A stretch of DNA of 46,674 nt from a virus, in IMG/VR virus record IMGVR_UViG_3300036398_003363, positions 1 to 46,674 of that record; one strand, given 5' to 3'. The position numbers were made by a program, and so were the translations under genes. The stretch's first letter is position 1, and each line of letters opens with the position of its first letter. The notes under the pieces were generated by a model. That model was not told where the DNA came from, made no database searches, and saw nothing but the letters and a program-made list of their open reading frames with translations. This document shows positions 22,210 through 30,715 of this stretch, in pieces.

Positions 22210-24339
22210 CTACAGACCGTATTTCGCTTTGTACGCGTCAACACGCGGTTGCATGCCCGGCAGCACTAATTCTGGCTTTCCGTGCCACGCTACAATATGC
22301 GGTGCCGTAGAGCTATACTCTGGCGCCCATTCAACATTGTTCCACTCGTGCCCGACGATGTGCGCTAACGCCGGCTGCGCGTTTAGCAATTTGTTAAAAG
22401 CGTGCTGATCGCCCCACGGGTGTCCTTCGTCGTCGGTTTGACCCCATCGCGACAACGGCGTCACTGCCGCGCCGCCAATGTTGCGCACAAATAACACGCC
22501 GGCGTTTACGTGATTGTAGTAATGATCGCCGGGGTGCGGCCTGTCACCGTGAAATGTTGCGGCAAACACAGCACGCGGGTGCGCGTTAGCCCATACGTCC
22601 AATAACGGCGTGTCACCGAGCCACAGCGCGTCCGTATCAAGCCAACAAATGAAGTCATAACCGCGCGCAGCGTAATCCGCAAGCATGCGGTGCTTTTCCC
22701 AATACGCGTGACGCCCAGATTTAGCTTCGCGCTCGACGACGTAGTCATAGCCGTATTTGCGGCAGGCGTGCGCGTGCAACGGCGCCGCGCAATCTAAAAA
22801 GGCAGACGCACCGCCATTAGCAAACTGCAGTACCGCAACTTTCGGCGGCTTAATCGCCGGAGCGTCGCCACGCCAAACGACAAGCAGACCCCGGTCGCAC
22901 GCTTCGTCTGGGGTTGTCGAAACGTTAAACAGCTGCACAGCGTATTTTTTCTTGCTCTCTTCGTAGATCTGACGCAAATTCGGCGTGGCGCTGTATGTTA
23001 CGTCGTGAAAAAATACGCAACCGCCCGGTTTGGCTAGCTGTACGGTCTTTTCCCACCACTGTTGCGCGTGATTATGATCAGCGTCGGATACGATTAAATC
23101 GTATGCCGGGGCGGCGTTGCGCACAAACTCTTCTTCTGCTGCTGTGATAACTGTTAAACGCTCTTGCTCGAACGCCGTAATGGCTGGGCAAACGCCGGAG
23201 AAATCAAGCCAGTTATCGACCACCGTGAGTTGGCCGCGCGTATTTTTCGCCATCGCATCAAGCAATGCAGTTGCCGTGGCACCAGTGCCCAATCCAATTT
23301 CAAGTAAATTAGCCGGCTTCAAAGCCCGAACGATTCCGTATATGTGCTCAATATGACACTTATCAATGCCGATGTTACTGGGTAGCCCGGTATCAATTGG
23401 CATCGGCCCCGGTAATTTTGGCTGCAGCGCCGTTATGGCTTGCCGTGTTTCGGGTGAGGTTTCGCGGATCAAATACTCGGCTAAGAATTGATTACACACC
23501 TCCGGCACATGCTCGAACTCCGTGTTTGGGCGTGTGTCCCATTTAACGCCGTGATGAAACAGCATACGGCCCGCTTCATCTTTCTGGTGAAACAACGGCC
23601 ACGGTGCGGAGCTAGGATGCGGAATCATCCCGTACTCTGTGCCAAGTGCGCGCCAAGCAAGCCGAAAAGTGTCTTTGTCGCCGTGTATGTGTAGATACCA
23701 GAACGCGCTTTCCTCGTTAAACGCGTTGGCAAGTACAAGCTCGCGCCAACAGCGATGACGATCAACGACAATCTGCCCGCTTTCAAACTCGGCTTCGTCG
23801 CGATAAGGGATACCGGTCATTCCCCATATGTGAAAATCGGCCGGCCAGCGGCCGCGATCGGGCCAAAAAAGCGCGCCGTGTTGCGCGTACAACGGCGAAT
23901 CAAAAAGAGTTTCGATGTTTTGCAGTGGTAGGTTATCTGCATCCAGCAGGATAAACTCACGCCACGGGCAGTGCAGCATAGCGTACGCTTTTACTTCCCA
24001 ACCGTTTAACCGCTTGTGCGGATGTGTCTGCTGCATTACGCGAGCGTCGACAAACTCGACGTCAAGTGGCGTGAACATCTCAGCCATTTTTTGCGGCACT
24101 TCTTGCGGCCCAAGATGCCATATCTGCACTGGCAGTCTAGTGCCAAGATGCCGCAAGAGGTTGACGGTGATCCACGCGGAAGTCAGATACCGACCGCCGG
24201 CGCAGATAACAATACCGCGACCTGTAAGATTATCAGGAGGCGCACACTGCCGTGCCGCATTCACGGCAGTGTGTACCCACTCTGACGAATTAGCCGTATC
24301 AAGCTGAGGGAGCAGTTGCGTTAAAAAATTGCCCGCCAT
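22210..24339 (-). CDS. glycosyltransferase-methyltransferase-glycosyltransferase fusion
   Basis: 709 residues, three enzyme domains. Residues 40-300 hold a GT-A domain with FILLDADNLPL (DxD at 133-135) and a GT71-like pattern (alpha-mannosyltransferase type; ALFWPDRGRW and later). Residues 335-485 form a class I methyltransferase with LLEIGLGTGATATALL (motif I near 346) and DLIVSDADHNH. Residues 500-709 form a second GT with FICWLDTDALWLGD (DxD near 571) and a HVNAGVLFVRN stretch like GT34 (galactosyl/GMA12-type). AGGAG precedes ATG 24339. The protein probably builds and methylates a short glycan on the phage or host. Substrates unknown. Confidence 0.88.
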   Translation of the reverse strand: MAGNFLTQLLPQLDTANSSEWVHTAVNAARQCAPPDNLTGRGIVICAGGRYLTSAWITVNLLRHLGTRLPVQIWHLGPQEVPQKMAEMFTPLDVEFVDARVMQQTHPHKRLNGWEVKAYAMLHCPWREFILLDADNLPLQNIETLFDSPLYAQHGALFWPDRGRWPADFHIWGMTGIPYRDEAEFESGQIVVDRHRCWRELVLANAFNEESAFWYLHIHGDKDTFRLAWRALGTEYGMIPHPSSAPWPLFHQKDEAGRMLFHHGVKWDTRPNTEFEHVPEVCNQFLAEYLIRETSPETRQAITALQPKLPGPMPIDTGLPSNIGIDKCHIEHIYGIVRALKPANLLEIGLGTGATATALLDAMAKNTRGQLTVVDNWLDFSGVCPAITAFEQERLTVITAAEEEFVRNAAPAYDLIVSDADHNHAQQWWEKTVQLAKPGGCVFFHDVTYSATPNLRQIYEESKKKYAVQLFNVSTTPDEACDRGLLVVWRGDAPAIKPPKVAVLQFANGGASAFLDCAAPLHAHACRKYGYDYVVEREAKSGRHAYWEKHRMLADYAARGYDFICWLDTDALWLGDTPLLDVWANAHPRAVFAATFHGDRPHPGDHYYNHVNAGVLFVRNIGGAAVTPLSRWGQTDDEGHPWGDQHAFNKLLNAQPALAHIVGHEWNNVEWAPEYSSTAPHIVAWHGKPELVLPGMQPRVDAYKAKYGL

Positions 24340-24383
24340 ATCGACTCCTGTACTGCGGATAACTTACGACTTACTGTAGCCGA

Positions 24384-24719
24384 TCACACCGTATCCGGGT
24401 CAATATTCGTCAGCGAAGCACTCGAGAAGATACGCACGATGTACTGCTCGCCGTTGACGGGGCTGCTGTCCTTAGTGGCCAACACAGTCGTCTTCGTGAT
24501 TTCCATAGCACGCGCTACCGTAACGCCCTGCGCGGCGTTCGCCTTCTGCAGCAGCGCAAGCACAAATGCTTCCGGCTTTGCGGTTTCCGGCGTATTAAAG
24601 TTGCTACCTACGCCAAGTTCAGACGGCTTGAACGTAATAGTTGCGGTAGCGCCCGTGCCAGTTAACGAAGCGGACGCGCCAAATATTGTTGTTAGAGATG
24701 TAAGATAGTCCATTGCCAT
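24384..24719 (-). CDS. small beta-rich protein, possibly abundant
   Basis: 111 residues, unrecognised. The sequence is Thr/Ala/Ser-rich and beta-strand-like (GTGATATITFKPSELGVG, VNGEQYIVRIFSSASL), with a central helix (PEAFVLALLQKANAAQG), no cysteine and no signal. It has the best-looking expression signals in the window: an AAGGAG site and a promoter-like TATAAT/CATAAT sequence just upstream. That would fit a virion decoration protein or a DNA-binding protein made in large amounts. It is the first gene after the tRNA. Confidence 0.78.
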   Translation of the reverse strand: MAMDYLTSLTTIFGASASLTGTGATATITFKPSELGVGSNFNTPETAKPEAFVLALLQKANAAQGVTVARAMEITKTTVLATKDSSPVNGEQYIVRIFSSASLTNIDPDTV

Positions 24720-24750
24720 AGTTAAACTCCTTGAAATGAGGTCTTACTAG

Positions 24751-24777
24751 ATTATATTATGCCACAAATACACGCAA
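24751..24777 (-). promoter_or_regulatory. sigma70-like promoter candidate
   Basis: On the minus strand TTGCGT (24772-24777) and TATAAT (24751-24756) are separated by 15 bases. An overlapping alternative is an extended -10, TGGCATAAT, at 24756-24764. Spacing for the first pair is short. It lies between the tRNA and the 24384-24719 gene and would transcribe that gene. If phage RNAP has its own promoter motif, this may instead be for host RNAP. Confidence 0.45.
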
Positions 24778-24789
24778 GATCAGTTCATA

Positions 24790-24876
24790 CGGACGGGGAG
24801 GGATTCGAACCCCCGGAGCCCGTTAGGGCTCGCCGGTTTTCAAGACCAGTGCATTAAACCGCTCTGCCACCCGTCC
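24790..24876 (-). tRNA. tRNA-Ser(UGA)
   Basis: A complete class II tRNA on the minus strand. The 7-bp acceptor stem is GGACGGG with CCCGTCC and discriminator G. The anticodon loop is CTTGAAA with anticodon TGA, the long variable arm is typical of serine tRNAs (GAGCCC pairs with GGGCTC), and the T arm contains GGTTCGAATCC. No CCA is encoded, so host or phage nucleotidyltransferase would add it. It is the only tRNA I find in the window. Confidence 0.95.
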
Positions 24877-24880
24877 AAAA

Positions 24881-25087
24881 TTAAAGCTGCCGCGTTTTAA
24901 TTAGCTGCTCAAATATGTTGAAAACACGCTGTAACCGGCGGTCGTGCAGTTCTTTTACGCCGATCAACGCGTTTAATAGCGCGTCGTCGCCGCTTTCTGC
25001 GCCGCTAGCAATTAACTCAAGATCGTCTGATGTGTTCCAGCAAGCCGTAATGGCTTCTTCAAGCTCAAACCGCGTAGGGTTGTCCAT
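24881..25087 (-). CDS. small helical hypothetical protein
   Basis: 68 residues, all predicted helix (FELEEAITACWNTSDDLELIASG, in part LEEAITACWN; then DALLNALIGVKELHDRRLQRVFNIFEQL, in part VKELHDRRLQR). There is no membrane segment. It lies between the ferritin-like gene and the tRNA, 13 bases after the former. No family is recognised. The coupling with the ferritin-like gene suggests joint expression. Confidence 0.7.
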   Translation of the reverse strand: MDNPTRFELEEAITACWNTSDDLELIASGAESGDDALLNALIGVKELHDRRLQRVFNIFEQLIKTRQL

Positions 25088-25100
25088 TGAGCGCTGTTCC

Positions 25101-25541
25101 TTATTTCAGAAGTTGCCTTAAGTGATCCAGATCTTCACGGCTGTCCTTGATCTGCTCCTCGAGAAATATCTCAAGCCATTTTAAGTCGACAGCGTCGTCC
25201 GAAGAGTGGCAGATTACCGTAGAAAGCTGCGCAATTCTCTGCACGTAATTTTTAACGACTTCAGCTTCCATAATCGCGGCGTAGCTTAACAAATCACGCG
25301 CGTCGGTGAGCTTTGGGAAGTCGTTGCTCTCGGTCGTGGCAGAAATACCCAGTCCGATGATTAAGTCGGAGAACTGGCTTACGTGATGCAACTCACTTTT
25401 AGCCTGTTCAAGAAAAAACTCTTTGTACTCATGCGCATGCAGTCCTGTGGCCGCACTAGCCGCATACAGGTAGAAGCGCATGTGCTTCCACTCGTTCTTG
25501 AGATCTTCGTTGAGTAGGGGAACAAAGTCGGCTAGTTGCAT
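25101..25541 (-). CDS. ferritin/bacterioferritin-like protein
   Basis: 146 residues forming a four-helix bundle. Likely di-iron ligands are Glu17 (LKNEWKHMRFY), Glu50 and His53 (SELHHVSQ), and Glu92 or Glu94 (MEAEVVKNY), with Glu128 in EIFLEEQIKDSRED. The spacing matches bacterioferritin (E18, E51, H54, E94, E127), but the last His of that set is not clear. Ferritins store iron and protect DNA from oxidation. In a phage the gene may limit Fenton damage or bind iron in the virion. It sits between the tRNA-side small gene and a nuclease gene. Confidence 0.82.
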   Translation of the reverse strand: MQLADFVPLLNEDLKNEWKHMRFYLYAASAATGLHAHEYKEFFLEQAKSELHHVSQFSDLIIGLGISATTESNDFPKLTDARDLLSYAAIMEAEVVKNYVQRIAQLSTVICHSSDDAVDLKWLEIFLEEQIKDSREDLDHLRQLLK

Positions 25542-25548
25542 ATGACCC

Positions 25549-26184
25549 TCAATGAGTTAATTCAGCGAAACGGGGAATAGACCGCGATCGCACGGGCTTA
25601 AATGGTGTCAGTATTGTATATGGTACGTTCCAGCAATCACCTCTGAAATGGAAAGGTTTGCGCGGCGAGCTTGTAACATCAAATTCGCCTTTTGCTGCAA
25701 ATTTAGCGTATCGTTCAAATTCTTCTCTTGAAATGTAACCGACTAAGTGCACAAAGCGACGATCGTGACTTGAAGAAGCAAAACTGTAGAAGTCGCACTG
25801 CTGACGTTTGTTAGCGGCGGTTACTGAGGCTAGATAATGCTCCAACGGCGGATCGTCTCGCTCCTTACCTTTGGTGTCAGTTGACTGATCAGTGGCATTA
25901 CTTATCATGTCGCAATTAATGGTTTCCTGATGCGTTGTTGGCCACCTGTAGCCCTTTGCATTGACGATCGGCAAAACATTATTAAACACAACTGTTTCGT
26001 TCAAAAAATAATCAAACTGCACAATCTCGCATAGCGCTCCAACAAAATGACCCTTACCGTCGCGCAGCGAGTCGCGCGGTGCGGCCATGCCGCGATCTGC
26101 ATAGACCTGCAGATAAGCTTGTTGACGCTCATACGCACGTTTGTATTGATCTGCCGTTACAGGGATTTTAATAGGTGCAAACAC
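25549..26184 (-). CDS. PD-(D/E)XK nuclease-like protein
   Basis: About 211 residues from GTG 26184, because GGAGGA lies nine bases upstream at 26194-26199; the ATG at 26208 lies upstream of that site. The sequence contains ATDQSTDTKGKERDD followed by a PLEHYLASV helix and CDFYSFASSSHDRRFVHLVGYISREEF. This order, an acidic residue, D-x-K, helix, then a C[DE]FYxF strand and a GYI strand, is typical of phage restriction-endonuclease-fold proteins. The N-terminal half (about residues 40-90) would supply the first acidic residue. DNA cleavage is likely; target unknown. Confidence 0.72.
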   Translation of the reverse strand: MFAPIKIPVTADQYKRAYERQQAYLQVYADRGMAAPRDSLRDGKGHFVGALCEIVQFDYFLNETVVFNNVLPIVNAKGYRWPTTHQETINCDMISNATDQSTDTKGKERDDPPLEHYLASVTAANKRQQCDFYSFASSSHDRRFVHLVGYISREEFERYAKFAAKGEFDVTSSPRKPFHFRGDCWNVPYTILTPFKPVRSRSIPRFAELTH

Positions 26185-26250
26185 TATACGCACTCCTCCA
26201 CGCGTCATTGCGTCGAGGGAGTCTACAAGCCGATGCCGTATCTGGCAATA

Positions 26251-26976
26251 CTACAGCTTGCGCAAAATTGCAGCGACAAGCTTGTGGCGAACGACGTCTT
26301 GCGGCTCGAATTCGTACACGCCGATTCCGGGTGTCTTATCCAGCCTTTCAACAACTTCCGACAGCGCGCAGTAATTATCTCGAGCGTGTTCGTAGAGGTC
26401 GCTTTGGCTCGGGTCGCCGGTCACGATGACTTTGGTATTCTGCCCAAACCGCGTAAGAAACAGCTTGAGCTGCGTATAGGTCGCGTTCTGCGCTTCGTCG
26501 AAAATGCAAATAGAGTCGTTGAAGGTACGGCCACGCATGTAACACAGCGGGGCAAGCACTACCGCCTTGTTGATGATCTCACGCTTAGCGCTTTGTTTGC
26601 CAAGCATCAGCTCCATGGTGTCGTACAGCGGCTGCATGTACGGATTGACCTTCTCGCCAAACGTGCCGGGGAGAAAGCCAAGTTTCTCGCCGGCCTCGAC
26701 GATAGGCCGCGTGAGGACGATCTTTTCGACCTGCTTGGTCAGCACTTGGTTAATTGCGTACGCCATTGCCAAGAATGTTTTGCCTGAACCAGCGGCGCCA
26801 AGCAGAAACGTCATATCGTGTTCGGCAATAAGCTGCAGCGCGGTCTTCTGTGCTTCTGTGCGCGGATTAAACTCTACAGGCGCGTAAATATTCGTCTCTT
26901 GTTTGTCTTTGCGCTCCTGCTTGCGCTCTTGTCGCCGGGCGGATTTGTTGGCTACGCGGCGTGTCTTTTTTGCCAT
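26251..26976 (-). CDS. phoH: PhoH-like ATPase
   Basis: 241 residues. After a basic N-terminal tail (KKTRRVANKSARRQERKQERK, in part) comes a PhoH core: Walker A GAAGSGKT at 60-67, TRPIVEAGEKLGFLPG, Walker B ICIFDEAQNATYTQLK near 155-170, and sensor motif VIVTGDPSQSDL. PhoH proteins are P-loop ATPases related to RNA helicases and are common in large phages; their exact role is not established. AAGGA precedes ATG 26976. The gene is separated from the nuclease upstream start by about 65 bases. Confidence 0.95.
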   Translation of the reverse strand: MAKKTRRVANKSARRQERKQERKDKQETNIYAPVEFNPRTEAQKTALQLIAEHDMTFLLGAAGSGKTFLAMAYAINQVLTKQVEKIVLTRPIVEAGEKLGFLPGTFGEKVNPYMQPLYDTMELMLGKQSAKREIINKAVVLAPLCYMRGRTFNDSICIFDEAQNATYTQLKLFLTRFGQNTKVIVTGDPSQSDLYEHARDNYCALSEVVERLDKTPGIGVYEFEPQDVVRHKLVAAILRKL

Positions 26977-27001
26977 GAGACGTCCTTGTCTGTGAGTAAT
27001 A

Positions 27002-30000
27002 TCAACGAGGTAAACCGACGCCCTTCGATGAAAATACAGATGGCTGGTACTTCCCGTTTGCGCCGATAGACGATACGGGCGGGCTTGCTGGGCCGGTAGA
27101 GGTAGTCTGCGGCGGGCTGAACGGAATCATGCTTGGCCGACCGTCAGGCCTACGAGGAGGTGGCTGAACGGGGGCTGGTGGCGTCGCAGCTTGTGGTCGG
27201 GGCGTTGGAGGCGAAGCTGCTGAGGCGGCTGGGGCAGCTGGAGCCGAAACTACCGGTCGCGGGGGAGGCGGCACTCCTGCTGGTGCTGCCGCAGGCATAC
27301 CCGGAAAATTAGCCAACCCGCGGTGATCGCCGCGGCTGCCGACAACGCGGTGAAGATTATCGCGCAAATCTGGGCTGAGACCGTGTGTTTTCAAAAGCGA
27401 CATAGTAGCACCGCGTGCTTTAACTGGGTCGCTGAGGTCTGTTTTTTTGTACCGCGGATGCGTCTGCAACAACGGCGCAACTCCGGCTGTCATTTCTGGC
27501 GTCCACGCGCCGTTTAAACCCACCGGTGCCGGCGCTTCACGCCTACCAATTACAAACGAACCGCCGCGGTCGGCTGCTTTTTTCTCTGTCTTCTTTTTTG
27601 TTTTGCCCTTTGGTCGGCATGAGTTGTTGCTGTATGGCTTTTTGCCCGGTACAGGCTCATAGCCAGCCCAGCAACGGGCGGCTTTACGCATGCGGTCAAC
27701 AATAACAGAGGCTTTTTTTATACCCGCCAACGCTCGGTGCGCTTTTTGAATCTTGTCGCCGTATAACACTGGCCCCACGCTGCGCTCGAGCGGGCCGAGA
27801 GCGTTCCAATTTGGATTAGCTAGTGTTTTAAGCAATGCTTGTTGCTGCTCTGGCGCTAACCCAAGATACAACTGCTGCATTGTTTCTTCTGGCAAATCCA
27901 ATAACGGCAAGCCGTCTTTTGGATTTTTGGTCATGTTTTCAAAAAAAGCATTTGGGTTTTGTTGCACTTTTGTCACAAGTTCGGCTTGTGCGGCGGGTAA
28001 ACCTGCAGTTTGCACACCGGGTTTAGTGCCAGCGGGCGCGGGCGCGTCAGACAACTGCGACTGCGGCGCGGCTGGCGGGCCAGCTGCTGCGTTTGCTGGT
28101 GGCGTAATTTGCGGCTGCTGCTGCATTTTTTCTGCTTCGGCTGCGTACGTCGTGCCCGGGTCAGCAGCCGGTGCTGGTGTTGCGGCCGGGTCTGCGCCGC
28201 CGAGCATCGTGTGCAACCCTGACATCACAGTATTGCCGAGTCCAGATGTGAATTGCTGCGCGTCTGCGCCAAACATACCGCCCGCTGCGCCAGCAAAACC
28301 AAGACCTAAACCGCCTAGAACTAAACCCAGCCCACTACCGCCGAGTAAACCAACCATGGCCATCGGCACACCGAACGCGAGCGCCATTTGCCCCATCGTG
28401 CCCATATTGTTCCACATGTCAGTAGCGCCGGCGACTATCTGACCAAACATGTCTGGATTTTGTGCCGCTTCAGGCTGCTGCGCTAACTGTTGCTGTACAA
28501 GGTCATTAAACGCAGCAGTTTGCTTATCCGCAAACGGTTTGGCTTCTGGAGAGTTTGGATCTTTTTGCCATGCTTCCGCAGCCGATTTAAGTTCAGGCGA
28601 TATGCTGGCCTTATTTGTCTCAACCCATTTCTTAGCGTAATCGGTGCGCGCCGCTTCTTTTTGTTCCCGCGTCGCTTTTGGATCGTTAAGTACCGTTTCA
28701 TACGGCTTGTGGTCGACAGCTTGGGCTGGTTGCTGTGTTGATTGCTGTGCTTGTTGTTGGGCTGGTTGCTGCGCTGCTTGCTGTGTTTGCGGCGCAGTCT
28801 GTCCTGCCGCGTCCGTCGGTCCTTGCGGCGGAGCCGCGCCCCAAGCAGCAGGATTCGCGCCAGCGGCAGCAGCGCCGGTCGGCGCAGCCGGTTGCTGCTC
28901 TTTTTCGTACAGATCTTGAAACTGCAGCTGCTGCTGTTCCGTTAAATTATCAAAGTCAGCGGCGGTTTGAATATTGTTGTCCGTAAGAAATTTTTCCATT
29001 TCAGGGCTGAACCCGCCGCCCGCGTCGGCCGCTTGAGTTGCCGGTGTTTCCGGTACCTGCGTCTGCGCTACCGCGTTCTCAGTCGGCGCCAGCAACTGCC
29101 CCGGAAATAAAGCGACATTATCCGCGTAGTTTGTACCGCGTATCTGATCGAGCGGACGCACGATACCTTCACGCACAACCTGCGTACCCATCGCTACCGG
29201 AGCCTGCCACTTGCCAGATAAACCAGTGACGTTACCGTACGTATTTGCAACTGCGCCAATACCGCGCGCAATAGGCTGCGCGGCGTTCGGGAGCATTGTG
29301 GCAGCGGCGCCAGCCGTTCCCGCGGCGATCCGCCCAGCGGCCGAACCGGGAAGCATGTAAGCGCCAGTGCCGACCGCCATATCAGACGCGCCGTTAGCTA
29401 TGTCGTGCGCAGTCTGCATCGAGGGACTTAATTCAGCGCGCTGTTGCGTGCGCATATCCGCCACAGCTGTCGGGGCTTCGCGGACGCCGACATATTGGCC
29501 GAAACTGTTTGCCATGTCGCTGGCGCCGGCAACTGTAGCGTCATTAAATGGTTTAGCAATACTGTCAAAAAACTGCGCGCTATTGTCGGCCAGTCCTGCC
29601 GCGTCCATTCCGCGTGCGCCCAACTGTGCCGCCCCAACCGTTGCGCTGCCTACGGCGCCCACGCCGAAATTAGCCATACCGCGACCAAAGTTATAAATAC
29701 CGCCCGCCATATTGCCGACACCTTGCCGCAAACCAGAGCCAAAAGCCGGCAACAGCGCCGTGTCTGTGGTTGAAGCTGGGACGCCCCTTGCCGCTGGCGG
29801 CTGCGGCCCTTGCGCCGGAGCCGCGCCGTATGCCGCGGGATCTTGACCGGGGCCGGGAATACCCGTACCCATTGGCCCCTGCGCCGGAGCCGCGCCGTAT
29901 GCGGCAGGATTTACGCCAGCAGCGTTAACAGCTTTTGAAACTAAGCCAGCTGCGTCAGGGAGGCCGGCTCCGCCGCCGCCCGGACCGTATGCGTACGTAG

Positions 30001-30715
30001 ATGGCTTATTATCAAGGCCCGAATTACCGGGTCTACCAACCGGAAGCATAGAGCCGACGTAGTCGCCAACAGCGTTACCAGCTTGTACGCGAGCATTGTT
30101 AATCTGCGTACCAACTTGCTTAACGTCAGAACCCATTTGATTCAATGTGCCACGCATTTCATCAGCCATCGACATGGGCTTATTGCCAACGCCAGAATTA
30201 CCCGGCCTGCCAACCGGAAGCATAGAACCGACGTAATTACCGACAGCGTTACCAGCTTGTACGCGAGCGTTATTCAGCTGCGTGCCAAATTGCTTTACGT
30301 CAGAACCCATTTGCTTAATGTCAGCACGCGTTGTGTCAACTATTGACATAGGCTTATTATCAAGGCCCGAATTACCGGGTCTACCAACCGGAAGCATAGA
30401 GCCGACGTAGTCCCCAAACCGGGAAGAAGCGCCGTGAATCTTCGCGCCAATTTGTTTGGTTTTGTCGTAAATAGCGGCGCGGGCCTGTGCGTCGCCCGGG
30501 CCTTGTTTGTCAAACGCCCAACGGCCAGACTGCCCGCCTGTGGTTTTACCCATCTGGGCAATTGGCTTAATTGGTGGAACGACCTTTTCAGCCGTATTAG
30601 GCTTTACGGGTTGCGGCGGTACAGGTTGCGCGAGCGGGCCGTCAACGGCAAACTTGATAATTTGACGAACGCGCTCACGTTCAAGGATGGCCAGCGCTAT
30701 CGGCGTTTTCTTCAT
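27002..30715 (-). CDS. large repeat-containing virion-like protein
   Basis: 1237 residues. The N-terminal 250 residues contain three copies of a roughly 58-residue unit centred on YVGSMLPVGRPGNSG followed by coil-forming sequence (MGSDVKQFGTQLNNARVQAGN). A Pro/Ala/Gln-rich region with PAAYGAAPAQGP repeats follows, then a very hydrophobic glycine-rich segment near 780-830 (ALAFGVPMAMVGLLGGSGLG), and a C-terminal RCWAGYEPVPGKKPYSNNSC motif with a Lys-rich tail. That motif holds its only two cysteines. A tape-measure or ejected internal protein is plausible; no catalytic domain is seen. ATG 30715 overlaps the end of the cupin gene and has AAGGA upstream. Confidence 0.8.
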   Translation of the reverse strand: MKKTPIALAILERERVRQIIKFAVDGPLAQPVPPQPVKPNTAEKVVPPIKPIAQMGKTTGGQSGRWAFDKQGPGDAQARAAIYDKTKQIGAKIHGASSRFGDYVGSMLPVGRPGNSGLDNKPMSIVDTTRADIKQMGSDVKQFGTQLNNARVQAGNAVGNYVGSMLPVGRPGNSGVGNKPMSMADEMRGTLNQMGSDVKQVGTQINNARVQAGNAVGDYVGSMLPVGRPGNSGLDNKPSTYAYGPGGGGAGLPDAAGLVSKAVNAAGVNPAAYGAAPAQGPMGTGIPGPGQDPAAYGAAPAQGPQPPAARGVPASTTDTALLPAFGSGLRQGVGNMAGGIYNFGRGMANFGVGAVGSATVGAAQLGARGMDAAGLADNSAQFFDSIAKPFNDATVAGASDMANSFGQYVGVREAPTAVADMRTQQRAELSPSMQTAHDIANGASDMAVGTGAYMLPGSAAGRIAAGTAGAAATMLPNAAQPIARGIGAVANTYGNVTGLSGKWQAPVAMGTQVVREGIVRPLDQIRGTNYADNVALFPGQLLAPTENAVAQTQVPETPATQAADAGGGFSPEMEKFLTDNNIQTAADFDNLTEQQQLQFQDLYEKEQQPAAPTGAAAAGANPAAWGAAPPQGPTDAAGQTAPQTQQAAQQPAQQQAQQSTQQPAQAVDHKPYETVLNDPKATREQKEAARTDYAKKWVETNKASISPELKSAAEAWQKDPNSPEAKPFADKQTAAFNDLVQQQLAQQPEAAQNPDMFGQIVAGATDMWNNMGTMGQMALAFGVPMAMVGLLGGSGLGLVLGGLGLGFAGAAGGMFGADAQQFTSGLGNTVMSGLHTMLGGADPAATPAPAADPGTTYAAEAEKMQQQPQITPPANAAAGPPAAPQSQLSDAPAPAGTKPGVQTAGLPAAQAELVTKVQQNPNAFFENMTKNPKDGLPLLDLPEETMQQLYLGLAPEQQQALLKTLANPNWNALGPLERSVGPVLYGDKIQKAHRALAGIKKASVIVDRMRKAARCWAGYEPVPGKKPYSNNSCRPKGKTKKKTEKKAADRGGSFVIGRREAPAPVGLNGAWTPEMTAGVAPLLQTHPRYKKTDLSDPVKARGATMSLLKTHGLSPDLRDNLHRVVGSRGDHRGLANFPGMPAAAPAGVPPPPRPVVSAPAAPAASAASPPTPRPQAATPPAPVQPPPRRPDGRPSMIPFSPPQTTSTGPASPPVSSIGANGKYQPSVFSSKGVGLPR
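30003..30412. repeat. 62-bp perfect direct repeat within the 1237-aa gene
   Basis: The 62 bases at 30003-30064 recur without a mismatch at 30351-30412, 348 bases apart. A third, diverged copy lies between them (about 30177-30238). The repeats encode the YVGSMLPVGRPGNSG units. Perfect identity of the outer copies, with the middle copy diverged, suggests recent copying or gene conversion between the outer two. Confidence 0.9.

Noticed and set aside
27753-28442. A 229-residue Ala/Pro/Cys-rich plus-strand frame opposite the 1237-residue gene
   Set aside because: It is the mirror of low-complexity Gly/Ala coding sequence, with no supporting start signals.
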